Assembly (NCBI GenBank): GCA_903813345.2
Contig: CAIIXF020000007.1
Location: 31,609,564-31,673,563 of the forward strand
DNA from: Owenia fusiformis
Taxonomy: Eukaryota; Annelida; Polychaeta; Sabellida; Oweniidae
DNA length: 64,000 bases
Direction of reading: 5' to 3'
Made by a program: the position numbers and the translations under genes. A model generated the notes under the pieces. That model ran no database searches. It was not told where the DNA came from and saw only the letters and a program-made list of their open reading frames with translations. Positions within the stretch are counted from its first letter, which is position 1. Every line of letters starts with the position of its first letter. Positions 11,396-23,150 of the stretch are shown here, piece by piece.

Positions 11396-12829
11396 AGTAA
11401 CGCATTGAAGGCTAATATGGCTTCACACAGTACTTCGTTCTAAGTTTGCAGCTACAGAGGTTTGGTTGAGCATCTGACATCTAATGGGACAGAGTTCACA
11501 TCAGTTGAGGTTCTTAAAGTTGTTTTCTTCATAGGAAACAATATAGAAATTTGAAGAGGATGAATGACAAATCCTAAATGTTGGAGTGAGCAATCATTAC
11601 AAGGTGGAAGATATTCGACATAGCAGCTAATGTAATGCAATGAATTACTTTGGAGCCAATGATGAACTCTTCACAAAAAACGTTCAACAAACCCACGTTT
11701 TAATAATTTGAGAATAATATATTAGGATCTCTGAATTCACCTCATTTCTAAAAGTATGTTAAAGTTTTATTATGATCACTTCCAGAATAAAATAGTTGTG
11801 TCCTTCTAAAAAGCTCTCCATAGTGACTCTTCTCCTTTTAAGATCTGATATGAGAATGCCCTCTAAATTATGATTTGAGGTATGGCAATGGTCCGATTTT
11901 TCCACTTACTGGTATGAGAATGGTCTTGGAAAATATGTTACCCCTCACTTGTGGTATGGCATTGGTCTAGTATATATCCGTTATAATGTGAAGTTGTTTT
12001 TGGTTGTTTTCCTCAAGGGTCTGCCTTCTTCTCGGGGCATTAGACATTTTGAATGGCCATATTTTTATATCTGGATAGTTGATATTGCATTGATCCTATA
12101 TTTGGGCATTTGGTATGACTTTTGGGCATTACTTTGGTTGGTATGGAAATACATTCAAATTTGACAGATTGGTATGGGAACATATTGATATCTGAGGGTT
12201 CAGACTAGGACCCCAGCCAAATTTTATATACAGTGAACCCCCAGGGACCAGGCTTAACCCATTCTGCCAAGCCCAGTACTGCATGAATGTACTAAATCCC
12301 CTGAGGATCCTCAACTCCAGAATGGTCAAAACAAACCTTCATTTCAACAGAAACGGTTGATATTTAAATCAAGAGGCAATTGTGAAAAATGAAAACAGTA
12401 ATGATGAGTAAAAATGAACAAGTTAGGAGTCAGAATATTTGTGAGAACTAGTATGGAATGAGGCAATATTGTCAGATATAAATATATGTGTATTGTTTAC
12501 TAGTATTTGATATTTTCTGAGCCAAACAATTTTCGCCTCTCTAGTATTAATGAGACATGAGCATGTTAATCATATAAAATAGAAAAAATCCAAAAATTAA
12601 GAATAAAATGGCAATTTGGTATATTATATCATGTATTGACCTATCTAGAATGAAGGTGAATCTAAAAACAAAAACGGCAGTTACCATGAAAATGAAACAT
12701 GGTTACCATGGCAACCAAGTAAATCCTAACTTCCAAAGTCTAATACAATATACACATTTTATTATTATCTTATATCTGAAAAGATGATATTTGTATCTGC
12801 CTGTATAAGTATAGCGTTTATCAATTGTG

Positions 12830-13330
12830 GAGGTCTGAATTTCAACAAAACCCTGATTACCATGGTAACCAATCAAATACCAGCTCCCAAAGTCTGAATC
12901 AATCCTTAAAATCAATCATTGTCTAAGATCTGAAAAAATGAGACACATATATCCCTTATTTCAAAAGTTATAGCATCCATCCAATGTGGGGGTCCGAATT
13001 TCCATAAAACCTTGGTTACCATAGCAACGAATCACATACCAGCTCCCAAAGTATGATACAATACTTAAAACCAACCATTTATGAAGATCTGAAAAAATGA
13101 GACCTGTATCTCCATTATTTCAAAAGTTATAGCATCCATCCAATGTGGGGTCCGAATTTCCATAAAACCTTGGTTACCATAGCAATCAATCACATACCAG
13201 CTCCCAAAGTATAATACAATACTTAAAACCAACCATTTATGAAGATCTGAAAAAAAGAGACCTGTATCTCCATTATTTCAAAAGTTATAGCATCCATCTA
13301 ATGTGGGGGTTCGAGTCTGTGAAATAGACC
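12830..13330 (-). repeat. Subterminal ~158-bp tandem units, right arm
   Basis: Reverse-oriented counterparts of the left-arm units. The two outermost are nearly identical to each other (shared TTATGAAGATCTGAAAAAA and GTTATAGCATCCATC), so one unit was duplicated recently within this arm. Confidence 0.8.
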
Positions 13331-13839
13331 CCTGTATAAATCATGGACCCATATAAGGCTGAAATCTGAAATCCTGTGGACTAATCTTTATATAAGATTG
13401 TTGCTAATATATTATAGAAGTTTTCTATTCATACTTTAACCCTTCCTAACACAATGGTGACAAAATATGCATGAAATGACTCTATCATTTCTGAAAAATG
13501 GCCTGAAAATCAACACATGAAGGGTATGTTTTATCTGTTTCCATGGCAACCGCTTAATCATGTGACATGAAATTTTTATCATATATTCAGTTAGGCCATA
13601 CCAATATATCCAAGTAATTTGGATACATTCCACTGAGTATTTTCGGAGTTCCAGCCCAATTTTATAGTAGGGGTCCAAATTATAGCCCATGTGGGGTAAA
13701 ATGGCCACAAAATCTAAAAGCTGAAAAACTAAGATCTAATAATCCATACAAATATGTAAAATCATACTAGCAACATGAAAAATTATGTCCCATAAAATCC
13801 CTCTGAACGCACGTCTAAACCCTCATTCTGACTGCACTA

Positions 13840-15652
13840 TAATATAATATACAATTTATATCAAGTTTAAAGCTCATTTACATGATAATACTAAATACGT
13901 TTGCATCCTGTGGGGACCATCTATTTGACATTTTCCAAATTCTATATTCTCTTGTTGATCAAAAGCACTCGATTCTTTTTTGAAATGCAGTTTAAATGTA
14001 TGTGGAATTTTTTTTAAATATATAAAAAAGTTTTGTTTAGAAGGCAACCTTGTATGACGCCATTTTAAAGGCAAAATTCCCTGTTATCGTAAACTACTTT
14101 CAAACAGTATGTTCATTTTTTGTGGTACTGGACAATAACGACACCTCAATTTTTGGAGCAGCTCGGGGACTAGATTGGCCGTGCATTGGTTAAAGATTCA
14201 GAAAGTGTTGTATAAATATGAGTGACGTCATTGTCAGGGTTGAAATAACTACGACTGGCTTTGTTGAAGTTCCTGAAACAGTAACAAAAAAAACTACATT
14301 ACAATACAGTCTGTTGACTTTTAGTCATTGCGTTGAATACACATGCACTGTTATATCCACTTGGGGTGACACACAAAAATGAAACCAACTATTTTTGGAG
14401 TAATATGTGCCTCAGTTAGATTTTCTACGGCATCTGTACGGTCTGATATTTATACGGTTACATATGCTACGGTGGCCGTATGGCGCACTTGAATTTATGA
14501 ACAATTCAAAAATAACTTATTTCTACGGCAAACGTAAAAATAAAAAAAGATCTTGAAATCTGCATTTTTATGTGTACATAGAGTGTTCAATACGGGAAAC
14601 TACATTATGTGCTCGCCCCATTCTCAACACGTCATGCAACCGGAGGTCTACGACGTGAATTTAGAGCTAAGTTTGTGGACCCAAAGATCCATGTACCTAC
14701 ACATTTATTTCGATGTTTTGACAGAAGATGATCATTTCGTCCTCATATCAGCTTCGAGATGCCTCTAGTATCACTACGTCTCAACATTTCATCTGTACAT
14801 GACCTGAAACTTCCTAAAGCTTCTAGAAAGCACAATTTGTTGAAAAATGCCATTTTCACAAATTCATCTTATTTCCGACATCTTGAGTTAAATCATCGTG
14901 TTATAGTGAAAAAATATTATTAAGGTGTTAAACATCATCCAGACACTTTAGTTTCCAAAAAATGGAAGAATTCAGATAAATTAATTTTATTTGGAAAGGA
15001 TCCGACGTGAAGGTCGTGTACGAAGTACTCCAAGATATTGTTGCTTATATGAAATTGTTCTTAATTTACAAAACACGTATTTTATAAGATGTACGTGGAT
15101 TTTACATAGCAGATATATGAAAATATGGATGCTTTTCAGTTGAGTCAGTACGGGATTTGCAAGCCACGGAGGATTATCCCTCAGGAAGTAATAAATTAAA
15201 GAAAAAAGCAAATAACAAGTTATACACTCTCCAAAATCAATGAGTTATCAACGCCATCAAAATAACTTTGAATAATTCAATTAGATTATCTCGACAGCGT
15301 ATAAAGTAATTAACACGGGGTGCCATCGAATAATTTTGGCAACGTACCGGAGAACGACATTTTACTAAAAAATGGCAATAATTTAGCACAATATATTTTT
15401 AACTAGAGTTCTATTTTGATTTTGACAAAAGTAAGTATTCCATGCAATAACTATTTCATTCATGAGTTTGTAGGAATTCTGTTGGAACCCAGTTCTGATC
15501 AAGTACGAAGTTATTGAAATCGGTGCAGACGGACTTTACTCCGAAAGATTATAACTTTTCACAACATTTAGGTATAGACTTTTGAAAAAAGTACAGAATA
15601 GTCCTTATACTTTTGAATAATGCTGTTATTTCTGATTCACACGACTCTGATT
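13840..15652. other. Intergenic stretch without a recognisable gene
   Basis: AT-rich sequence between two inverted-repeat elements. The frames 13874-14074, 14553-14768 and 14987-15211 are short, lack known motifs and have no splice or start context that supports them. CTACGG/TACGGT words are repeated at 14425-14540 without a clear period. I see no RNA gene. Confidence 0.5.
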
Positions 15653-16676
15653 TGTTTAATTAAAAAAAAAGTTTTAAAAATATTACTTAGGAACGTAACC
15701 GGAGCTGGGAACGTAACCGGAGCAGATCAGTTGAATTATTTAATCAAAAAAATTAAAATATATGATTTGTAACATGGTCATTTTCACATTGTTTATATTT
15801 CTACTTTTCATATTGACCAATCCCCATCCATGTCATTTTAACAGGTCCCTTCATTACTTTACACCAGTGTTTCAAATATTTAATTCCAATTTCAATTCTT
15901 TTGTATACTTTCTACTAAATCTTCCTTTATTTAAAGCAATTTTTAGCTTTTCATGGTGTGATTGTTTCGTACTGTTTTTGTATTTCATATAATAGCATTC
16001 ACTCACATGTAGCTGAGTTTGGGTGTTGGCCCAGCCTAAGTAGTTGCTTAGAGTTAGATGATAATGTAGATTGTACAGAGAACGTTTGAAGTTTATTTGA
16101 AATAGACTATTTTATATATTTTAACTTTAGTTATCTGTTACTTTTATTTGCCACCCACGGGCCTTACACTCGCCCCGTTACAGATTTAAAGCACATATAC
16201 TAATTTAAAAACATACGGGATTGTTCGAATGCGTATTTATTACATTTAATTTAAAGAAAAAAATTTATCCATTGTAAAAAATTAAATTTGGTATTTACCA
16301 TGCATAAGTGCACTTACCTTAGAAAGGCTATCAGACATAGAACAATCATTGTATGGAGAATGAAGTGATTAAATGTAGTAAGCAAATAATTCCATTTGAT
16401 TTCACCCATTGTATTTGTTCAGCAAACTATTAGAACCCACTCTGTTATACTAATTTCTAATTTATACTAATTGCCATGCATTGATTTTCCCGTAAGTGAA
16501 GGGTAATAAATAATGCTCATTTTAACATTCATATGCGTTTGTAAATAATATATATGCTTTAAATCATATATTGTATTTTTTTAAATTATATAATTCAACT
16601 GATCTGCTCCGGTTACGTTCCCAGCTCCGGTTACGTTCCTAAGTAATATTTTTAAAACTTTTTTTTTAATTAAACA
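15653..16676. mobile_element. 1.02-kb inverted-repeat element
   Basis: The terminal repeats start TGTTTAATTAAAAAAAAAG and run about 110-130 bp (15653-15785, 16540-16676). Within each arm GGAACGTAACCGGAGC occurs twice, 17 bp apart, so four copies of this word flank an AT-rich core. The core frame 15762-15992 (76 residues, very Phe-rich) looks like low-complexity chance coding. No transposase is present, so it is non-autonomous. It lies just downstream of the small cysteine-rich gene on the minus strand. Confidence 0.8.
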
Positions 16677-16867
16677 TCATGAAATATTGAGACGTAGTGA
16701 TAGTAGAGGCTCTGCGTTGCATGGTCGATGTTTCTATGAGTAATGGTGTATTTAGTACGTAGCATCTACGACCACGACTGTGATTTAGAGAAATCTCATT
16801 TTCTGTCACGGTATATTCTCACCAGGCAACTTATTAGTGAAACGATGACGATAATCATGGTGTACAC

Positions 16868-18424
16868 TTACACGTGTGACAACTTACCCGAGCTGTAACA
16901 ATCAATGTTTGAGCATAAAGCACCTGAGCGTTGACAATCACACGTGTTGCATTCGACGCCGAATCTATCTCCTAGATTGTATATTTGATTACCATATGAG
17001 CAGGTAAAGGCTGAAAATGAAATACATCATTGAAGAGGTTTGGCAAAATTGGCATAAACTGACCAGCATTAATATTCATGTTCTATCAAACCTCTTTACA
17101 AGCATAAACTTATTATATTGCAGTTACAAATATTAAATTAAAAGTACAATGCTTAAAATGGTTGAGGTGATTGAGATTTAATTGATCAGGGTTGAGGGTT
17201 TTCTTACTTGAACAGTTCATGGTTGTACACCTCCATTTCGTGTTCTCCAAGCAGGTGCAGTCGTTACACATGTCATCCTTTAGGAATGTATGGTTAGTGG
17301 CGAAGGTGGTTCCCCCATATTCGCAACTACTTTCTGCAAGGACATCGACATGCTGTTTAATCAATTAATTTATTAATTAACTGCCTTGCCTGGTCTCCAT
17401 TACGAATCAGAAAACCTGAATACAATTCATAAATACGACCCATCTAACAATGTATGTCCTTTTAACAAATAGGTTATTGACAAGTCTTGTTTTGCATAAT
17501 CAAGGTTGGTCCAATGTTCTTTAAGTTGACAAATTTTCATCACTTTAACATGTGCATGTGACATTTACTGACAATTTTAGAGCCTGCCCCAAATTTCTAC
17601 CACTTTTTCGCAGACAAACGTACACAGGCCTTCCACACTTTGTTGGGTGTTGTTATATGGGCAGCAAATGGGTCACACACATGCTACAGTATAATACTTA
17701 ATGCTTAACTCAAAGAGCATTGAACCAAAAAAGATTTTTCAAGCTCTTGGTAAAAAAGTTATGCATTATTGGTATGGGGGCTGCATTTTTCTGAAACACC
17801 CAGATACTACAATAATATGGCACACCATAGATCATAGTTACTTTGATCATCCGTCATATTAGATATATGAAAACTGTAAAACAAACAATTAAGGGTCAAA
17901 GCATTGTTTCAAGATGGATTAAGTAGATGCCCACTCATTACAAATAACTTTCAGAAATATTGTGTAATTGAATAAGAGTACAACCTTTGGTGAACTTCAA
18001 TATCCATTCTTTTAAAACTTAAAATATAATCTCATCTTCAAAATTGCCTATTTGTTATCTCTATTATATAAATAACAAAAATATGAATGTCTTCACCGTA
18101 TCATTTAAAAATTTTAATCGTCGTAATGGAATCCTAGAGAACGAATTTTGGGAAAACTCATTTTCAACAAGTTGTTCCACACCTTATTTCAAGATATATA
18201 CATTTTTTATACATTTATGACCACGGAGTATTATCGAAGAATGCACTTAAGGCAGCACCACAGCTACGGAATAACGAAACTGTTTTTCGAGAATCTTAAT
18301 ATCAATGGACTTTGAGATTTTGAAAAAAGTTTGCAATAATAACGCAGTTCTGCCTACCTGCCACACCAATCAACGAGAGAACTGCTACGAGTGCCAAAAT
18401 TGTCCATTTATATATTTCATCCAT
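16868..18424 (-). CDS. Small secreted protein with two pacifastin/VWC-like modules
   Basis: Three exons on the minus strand, 18424-18358, 17333-17208 and 17010-16868, encode about 111 residues. Exon 1 is a signal peptide: MDEIYKW followed by a hydrophobic run TILALVAVLSLIGVA. Exons 2 and 3 each encode one six-cysteine module: C-x17-CNDCTC-x7-CTTMNC and C-x16-CNTCDC-x6-CSNIDC. This matches the CNxCxC...CxxxxC core shared by pacifastin-type protease inhibitors and the first half of VWC domains. The long first spacing favours VWC, and the CTxxxC ending favours pacifastin. Junctions are phase 1-1 with GT/AG ends. The stop is placed by reading through a possible donor at 16872-16873, so a further exon cannot be excluded. 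Function could be extracellular binding or protease inhibition, neither shown. Confidence 0.7.
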
Positions 18425-18547
18425 ATTGAGTAAAACTAGAAATATCCCTTTCTATATGCTAAAGACTAGATAGCTTAAAATAGTTTTCCTCCAACACGAG
18501 TTAAATCAAGTTACAGATAGTAACGGTGAAGCTTAATCGCATCGGTG

Positions 18548-18560
18548 GGTATAAATAAAT
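18548..18560 (-). promoter_or_regulatory. Possible TATA element for the cysteine-rich gene
   Basis: On the minus strand TATTTATTTATACCC lies about 125-135 bp upstream of the ATG at 18424. Position and motif are compatible with a TATA box, but AT-rich sequence makes chance matches common. Confidence 0.25.
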
Positions 18561-18564
18561 ACCT

Positions 18565-20066
18565 CAAATATTTATTGGACATTTTATATTAAAACGTGGA
18601 TGCATTTTGACTACCACTAGACAAACAGGTTGGAATTAACACATAATAATCAGCGATTAATTTTTTAGAATAATCATTAATAACCAGACACAGTCCGATC
18701 CTGACCAAATTATAACTTTGAAAGGCTAGATACAATGGCAACAGGCATGGCCTTGCGATAATCACTTTTTTCTTTACTGAATAACCGACCAACTGATTAT
18801 CGTGACTGATTAAACTTCAAAGGGCTAATTACAAATGACACTGCTGGAATACAATCTCTTGTCTAAATAAAATGATCAACCTGTCTGTGATAAGAAGTAT
18901 AAAGGAATTTAAAATGTATCTAATATATTATACAATTAGACAGACTGGCTATTCTAATCCGTTATGAAAAGCCATTTGTTTTTTCCACTACAGGCTGTTT
19001 CTACGGAAGTTAATTTGTTTATCTTAGTGTTTATAGGCATTGTCCCTTGACGCTTTTATGAAATAAATGAACTTTGTGATGGACTACAATTGTACATTTT
19101 TACATTACACTATTTCATTTTAGGTCTCTCTTATTACATGTAGTTGCATTGCAGAAGTCTAATTTAATTCTCTCCGTGTGCCGAAAGTACTTATACCCAT
19201 AGCCAAGGGGTGGGGGTGGTTTGAGGAGTGCGAGTGAACAGAATTCGAATTGAATACAAAATAGATACGTAACATATAAATATATAAGTACATAATGTCT
19301 AACCAAGTCTTCTTACATTTTCTGAACTTCAAATGCGCCTTTTGACGTGTGGTAACAAAATACAAAATAAATACTTATGTTTCTCCAGCTTGTTTTTTAT
19401 ATTATTAATTTGGCAATAAAACATGCATATTAAAAACGATAACAAATTGTGCACTGTGCACAACCCGAATCCCCTCCCCGATCGGGTCGCGTTTACTGTG
19501 TATGTAATAATGTACAAAAGTAATGTAATAAAGACAATAATGCCCCCCCCCCCTATTGCAACATTTTGTCAATTAATACTATTAGCTCGGAGCATCAACA
19601 CACGTTTGATTGGAATAAATTAAATCAAAGTTCCAAATGAATAAAGATAATGAAGGTTCTGGTTGACATTCGAGAACAAGAATCTGTCCAGTCAAAAATA
19701 GATTTCTAATATTTGATCTTGATTAGATGTATTTATTGATCCTTGTTTTTAAAACTACAGATGGTTCACTCAATTCTGAAGTAAACAAAAAATAATCCTA
19801 TACACGATTACTTGGTTACCATGATACTGCCTATAACCTATAATACTCATTTATCAAAACAAATATTAATTAATTCGTCTGATTACATTTTGTTCCCTGA
19901 CTCAAACTAAGCAAACCCCGATTACAGTTCTTAATTCTCCACTTGAAAAGAGTTAGCCAACATGATACAATATGAAATTTGATTAATTATACATGTATAA
20001 AGCCTATTGTTATCAAAACCCATAAATGCTCACCATATAAATATAGTTTATTGATGGCTAATAACA
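18565..20066. other. Intergenic stretch without a recognisable gene
   Basis: AT-rich DNA. The overlapping frames at 19115-19623 are on both strands of the same sequence and carry no motif. GATAATC/GATTATC words occur at 18640-18810, as they do again at 21500-21720. I see no RNA gene. Confidence 0.5.
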
Positions 20067-20071
20067 GATAT

Positions 20072-20366
20072 CAGGGGCGTAGCCAGCTTTCAGTCAGGAG
20101 GGAGTGCGATTGCCAAAAATATTTCGGTTTTCAGTCGGGGGGGGGGGGGGTGCGATTGTGACATAAACAGGGGGGGGGGGGTGCGATTATGACATAAACA
20201 AGCCAAAAATTATTTTTATATTGAATTTTACAAAAACTGGATGCAAGTTCCTTCCAAAGTGAGCTAGAAGCTTCAAATAAAAAGCATTTAAAAGCTCTTT
20301 CTCAGGGTTTGATTTTTATTGGTTTTCGCAACCCCCCCCCCCCCCTTCTCCTTGGCTACGCCTATG
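20072..20366. mobile_element. 295-bp MITE with a 5-bp target duplication
   Basis: It starts CAGGGGCGTAGCCAG and ends CCTTGGCTACGCCTATG, inverted to each other with a few mismatches. GATAT directly flanks both ends (20067-20071, 20367-20371). Inside are G and C homopolymer runs (near 20138, 20171 and 20333) and a duplicated GTGCGATT(G/A)TGACATAAACA. Confidence 0.8.
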
Positions 20367-20389
20367 GATATTTAGAAAGTTTCAAATAA

Positions 20390-20690
20390 ATAACTCAGCA
20401 ACCAACCACGCAAGTAACCAACCAAGCAACCAAGCAAACGACCATCCAAGCAAGCAGGAAACTAAACAAGTAAAAAAGCAAACCATGCAACTTACAAATA
20501 AAGCAAGCAAACAACCGACAAACCAACCAAGCAAGTAGCTAATTAAACTCTAATGCAAGAAACCAAGGAAGCAGCAAAGCAACAAAGAAAGAATGTTATC
20601 AAGTAAACGGCCAATCAAGCAATCAATTGTGCTAATAAACAAGCAAACAAACAATCTACCATCCAAGCAACTAATTAACATAATTCAATA
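20390..20690. repeat. Degenerate CAAG/CAAC tetranucleotide array
   Basis: About 300 bp made mostly of AACCAACCAAGCAAGC-like words with substitutions and small indels. It is an old microsatellite beginning immediately after the MITE at 20072-20366. Confidence 0.85.
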
Positions 20691-20699
20691 AAATTAAAA

Positions 20700-22450
20700 T
20701 TTAACCTTGTGCACATTTGCTCTACGGTAATAACGAGTCATATAGAACTATAATATTGATTGCATTTATTAAACACAGAAATGAAACACATTGGAGCATA
20801 GTTAAATAATTGGGGATGGGAGGGGGTAGTGAACACACGGGATACTGAATTCTTCCTCTTAAACTTAAATTTCAGTGCTTGAATGAAGGCTTCCCTTTAA
20901 CAGATTTAGGGAGTTTCACTACTAGTTTCACTGAGATTGAAGTTTTTCAATTGCCTTTGTTATAACATCTTATTTCATTCAATACACTGGATATTTTGTA
21001 AAAGTATTGATGTGTATTTCTTATTCCCGACAATCGAATTTCATATCGAACATTTTAATTATAGTTTTACAGTGGTATCACAACGTTATTAATTGCTTCA
21101 ATAAATGCAACACATTTACCAGATTTTAGATTCGACTTTCTACACGATGATAAAATATTTTCTTGGTGATATTCTTTAATTACTAGTACTAATTAGTATA
21201 AACTATTGATTAAATTGCAGAAATCTGCTGCATGATAATTGCTAAAGAAAAATCTCGAATCCTGGTAATTGAAGTTGGACAGCTAAATAAAATCTAACAT
21301 TAAATGAAATTCTAAAAATGTGTTTCTTTTATTTTTTGTTTGGTTGATAATGAATTTTAAAAAATGATGTTTGAATAAAAAATTCAATTTCGCAAAAATT
21401 CATATTCTTTAGCTAGACAAAGGCTATAGTTTGTTTATTCAACGGATAATAATTGGAAGCGCCAGACGCATAAATGGCAGACGGTTCTTAATTGCTAATG
21501 AAAACAAAGCGATAATCAGTTGGGTGAATAATCACTTGACATAATAATCAGTTGGAATATTTTGCCATTGGCTACACATTAATAAGAATTGATTATCGTA
21601 ATAACCAGTGAAAACACTGGTTATTGTTGATTAATAAGTCTTGATAATCAGCGATAACCACCAATAATAGTCTCGATAATAGGTTTTAACCAGCTAATAA
21701 TCATTTATTCACTGATTATTTGTGATTAAAATCGTTTATATTTGGTCACTTCGCCCAGTGTACTCAATGCCAACTTTCTTTTGTGCGTTTACCTTGTTTT
21801 GGGTAGACTCCAAAGATGCGATAAAATTACAGAGTTGTACATATTTTCCAGAAATTTCCCAGTTTCACTTGACACTTATACAAGGCACACTGTGCAATGA
21901 TACATGTAAAGGTTATACCGGTTTGTCAACACAGTCACTAATCTGATATCATCATCTCGTCTGATAAGTTTACCTTCATTTCGTCCAAAAACGTTCAAAA
22001 CGTTCTGAAGGAAGTGACAAACAAATTTCTAGACAATTATAAAAGTTATCATTAAAATCTACTCGTTTTTTAGTAAGGTATATTAGAGTCTTTAGTAACC
22101 AATTGAATCGCATTTTAGGACATTTCACCCCTACCACTTCCCTTTTACGGCCAACAGATGATTCGCTGTTCGTTTGCTACCCCTTTATCTTGTTCACAGG
22201 CAGATCAAATCGAACTGAGTCTGAGTTGCGTCATTAAAAATGTTCAAAACAAAATAGATAGTTCTGAAAGATTTTCCCAAAAGTTTCTAGTGGGTCCTCG
22301 TTAGAGTTTTACTCGTTTTTTGGTTTTGTTTGCCCGGGTGTACTCCTCCTTTGAGGCATGATGGACAAAGATGGTGAGAACTGTGGTTGAGATTGTAATG
22401 TGGATAGCTTTTTAGGACGACTTTGACGATTTGTGAAATACTTTGGTGTG
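20700..22450. other. Intergenic stretch with a GATAATC-rich patch
   Basis: No gene recognised. At 21500-21730 the words GATAATC, ATAATCA and GATTATC occur about a dozen times on both strands, which could be a decayed repeat or clustered homeodomain-type sites. The frame 21722-21946 has no known motif. Confidence 0.45.
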
Positions 22451-22455
22451 ATTGC

Positions 22456-22614
22456 TTTATGCCTGGGTCACATTTGCTCCGATCCATCGGCCGGCGCCCG
22501 GCCGATTGAGTGTTTTGCTCAATATTGCATTCAACTTTGAACAAAATACTCAACCGGCCGGGCGCCGTAGTGAAAATCGGAGCAAATGTGACGAAGGCAT
22601 TACCCAGGCATAAA
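22456..22614. mobile_element. Short hairpin MITE, copy 1
   Basis: TTTATGCCTGGGT at the left pairs with ACCCAGGCATAAA at the right. Inside, CACATTTGCTCCGAT pairs with ATCGGAGCAAATGTG and CGGCGCCCGGCCG pairs with CGGCCGGGCGCCG. The right arm has about 13 extra bases. The loop is short and AT-rich. Confidence 0.8.
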
Positions 22615-22684
22615 TAGAGTGTGAACTTTGCCAACAACTTTTGATTACAGTTGCTGGAATCGAGTAGCAAGGCACACAATAAAA

Positions 22685-22855
22685 GTTTACGCTGTGGCTA
22701 CATTTGCTCAACTTTCAGTACCATGGCCCACCCCCCCCCATCCGATGAGTATTTTATTCAAAATTGTATTCAAATTGTATTCAGGTTTGAACAAAATACT
22801 CATCGACTGGGCGCCTGTGTTGAGGATCGGAGCAATTTTGATCACAGCATTACAA
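22685..22855. mobile_element. Short hairpin MITE, copy 2 (diverged)
   Basis: Same architecture as the hairpin 70 bp upstream: CATTTGCTC and GGAGCAATTTTG arms, GAGTATTTT.TTCAAA and TTTGAACAAAATACTC around the loop, and GGGCGCC in the right arm. The left arm has gained a C9 run. Confidence 0.7.
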
Positions 22856-23150
22856 ATTGTGATAAACTCTCCCCTAAACTATTAGACCCCGTGCTGTGAT
22901 ATGAACTTTGATTCGCAACTGATTAGTATGTGCTGAAACACTGACGTCGATTTTGTTTTCGATCAGGAAGAATCCAAATACAAAATATTGGCTGCATCCA
23001 TAACTGGGGTAAGAAGGATTTTTGAAGTTGTGCTTTTCAAACATTTTCAAACGATCGTAACAATACATATTCAAATTGCAATTTAGACCATGTGGGTAAA
23101 GTGCAGGGTAGGTTTTACTGACGCAATCAAACAGTGAAATGGACTCTACT

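Larger units (their letters stand above)
9596..13837. mobile_element. 4.24-kb palindromic (foldback-type) element
   Basis: The left arm (9596 to about 10945) and right arm (about 12205-13837) are reverse complements over more than 1.3 kb. The outer ends are GTGCAGTCAGAATGAG and its complement, with TA on both sides (9594-9595, 13838-13839). Arm identity is high at the ends and falls towards the centre. The right arm has one extra internal ~158-bp tandem unit. No transposase or other gene is visible in the 1.2-kb centre or in the arms. The small frames at 11452-11640, 11949-12164 and 13436-13708 do not resemble known proteins. A foldback element or a giant MITE with TA targets is the best description. 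Confidence 0.85.

Noticed and set aside
13300-13330. GGTTCGAGTC-like word as a tRNA T-arm
   Set aside because: It lies in a terminal-repeat arm, and no anticodon arm or acceptor stem can be drawn around it.
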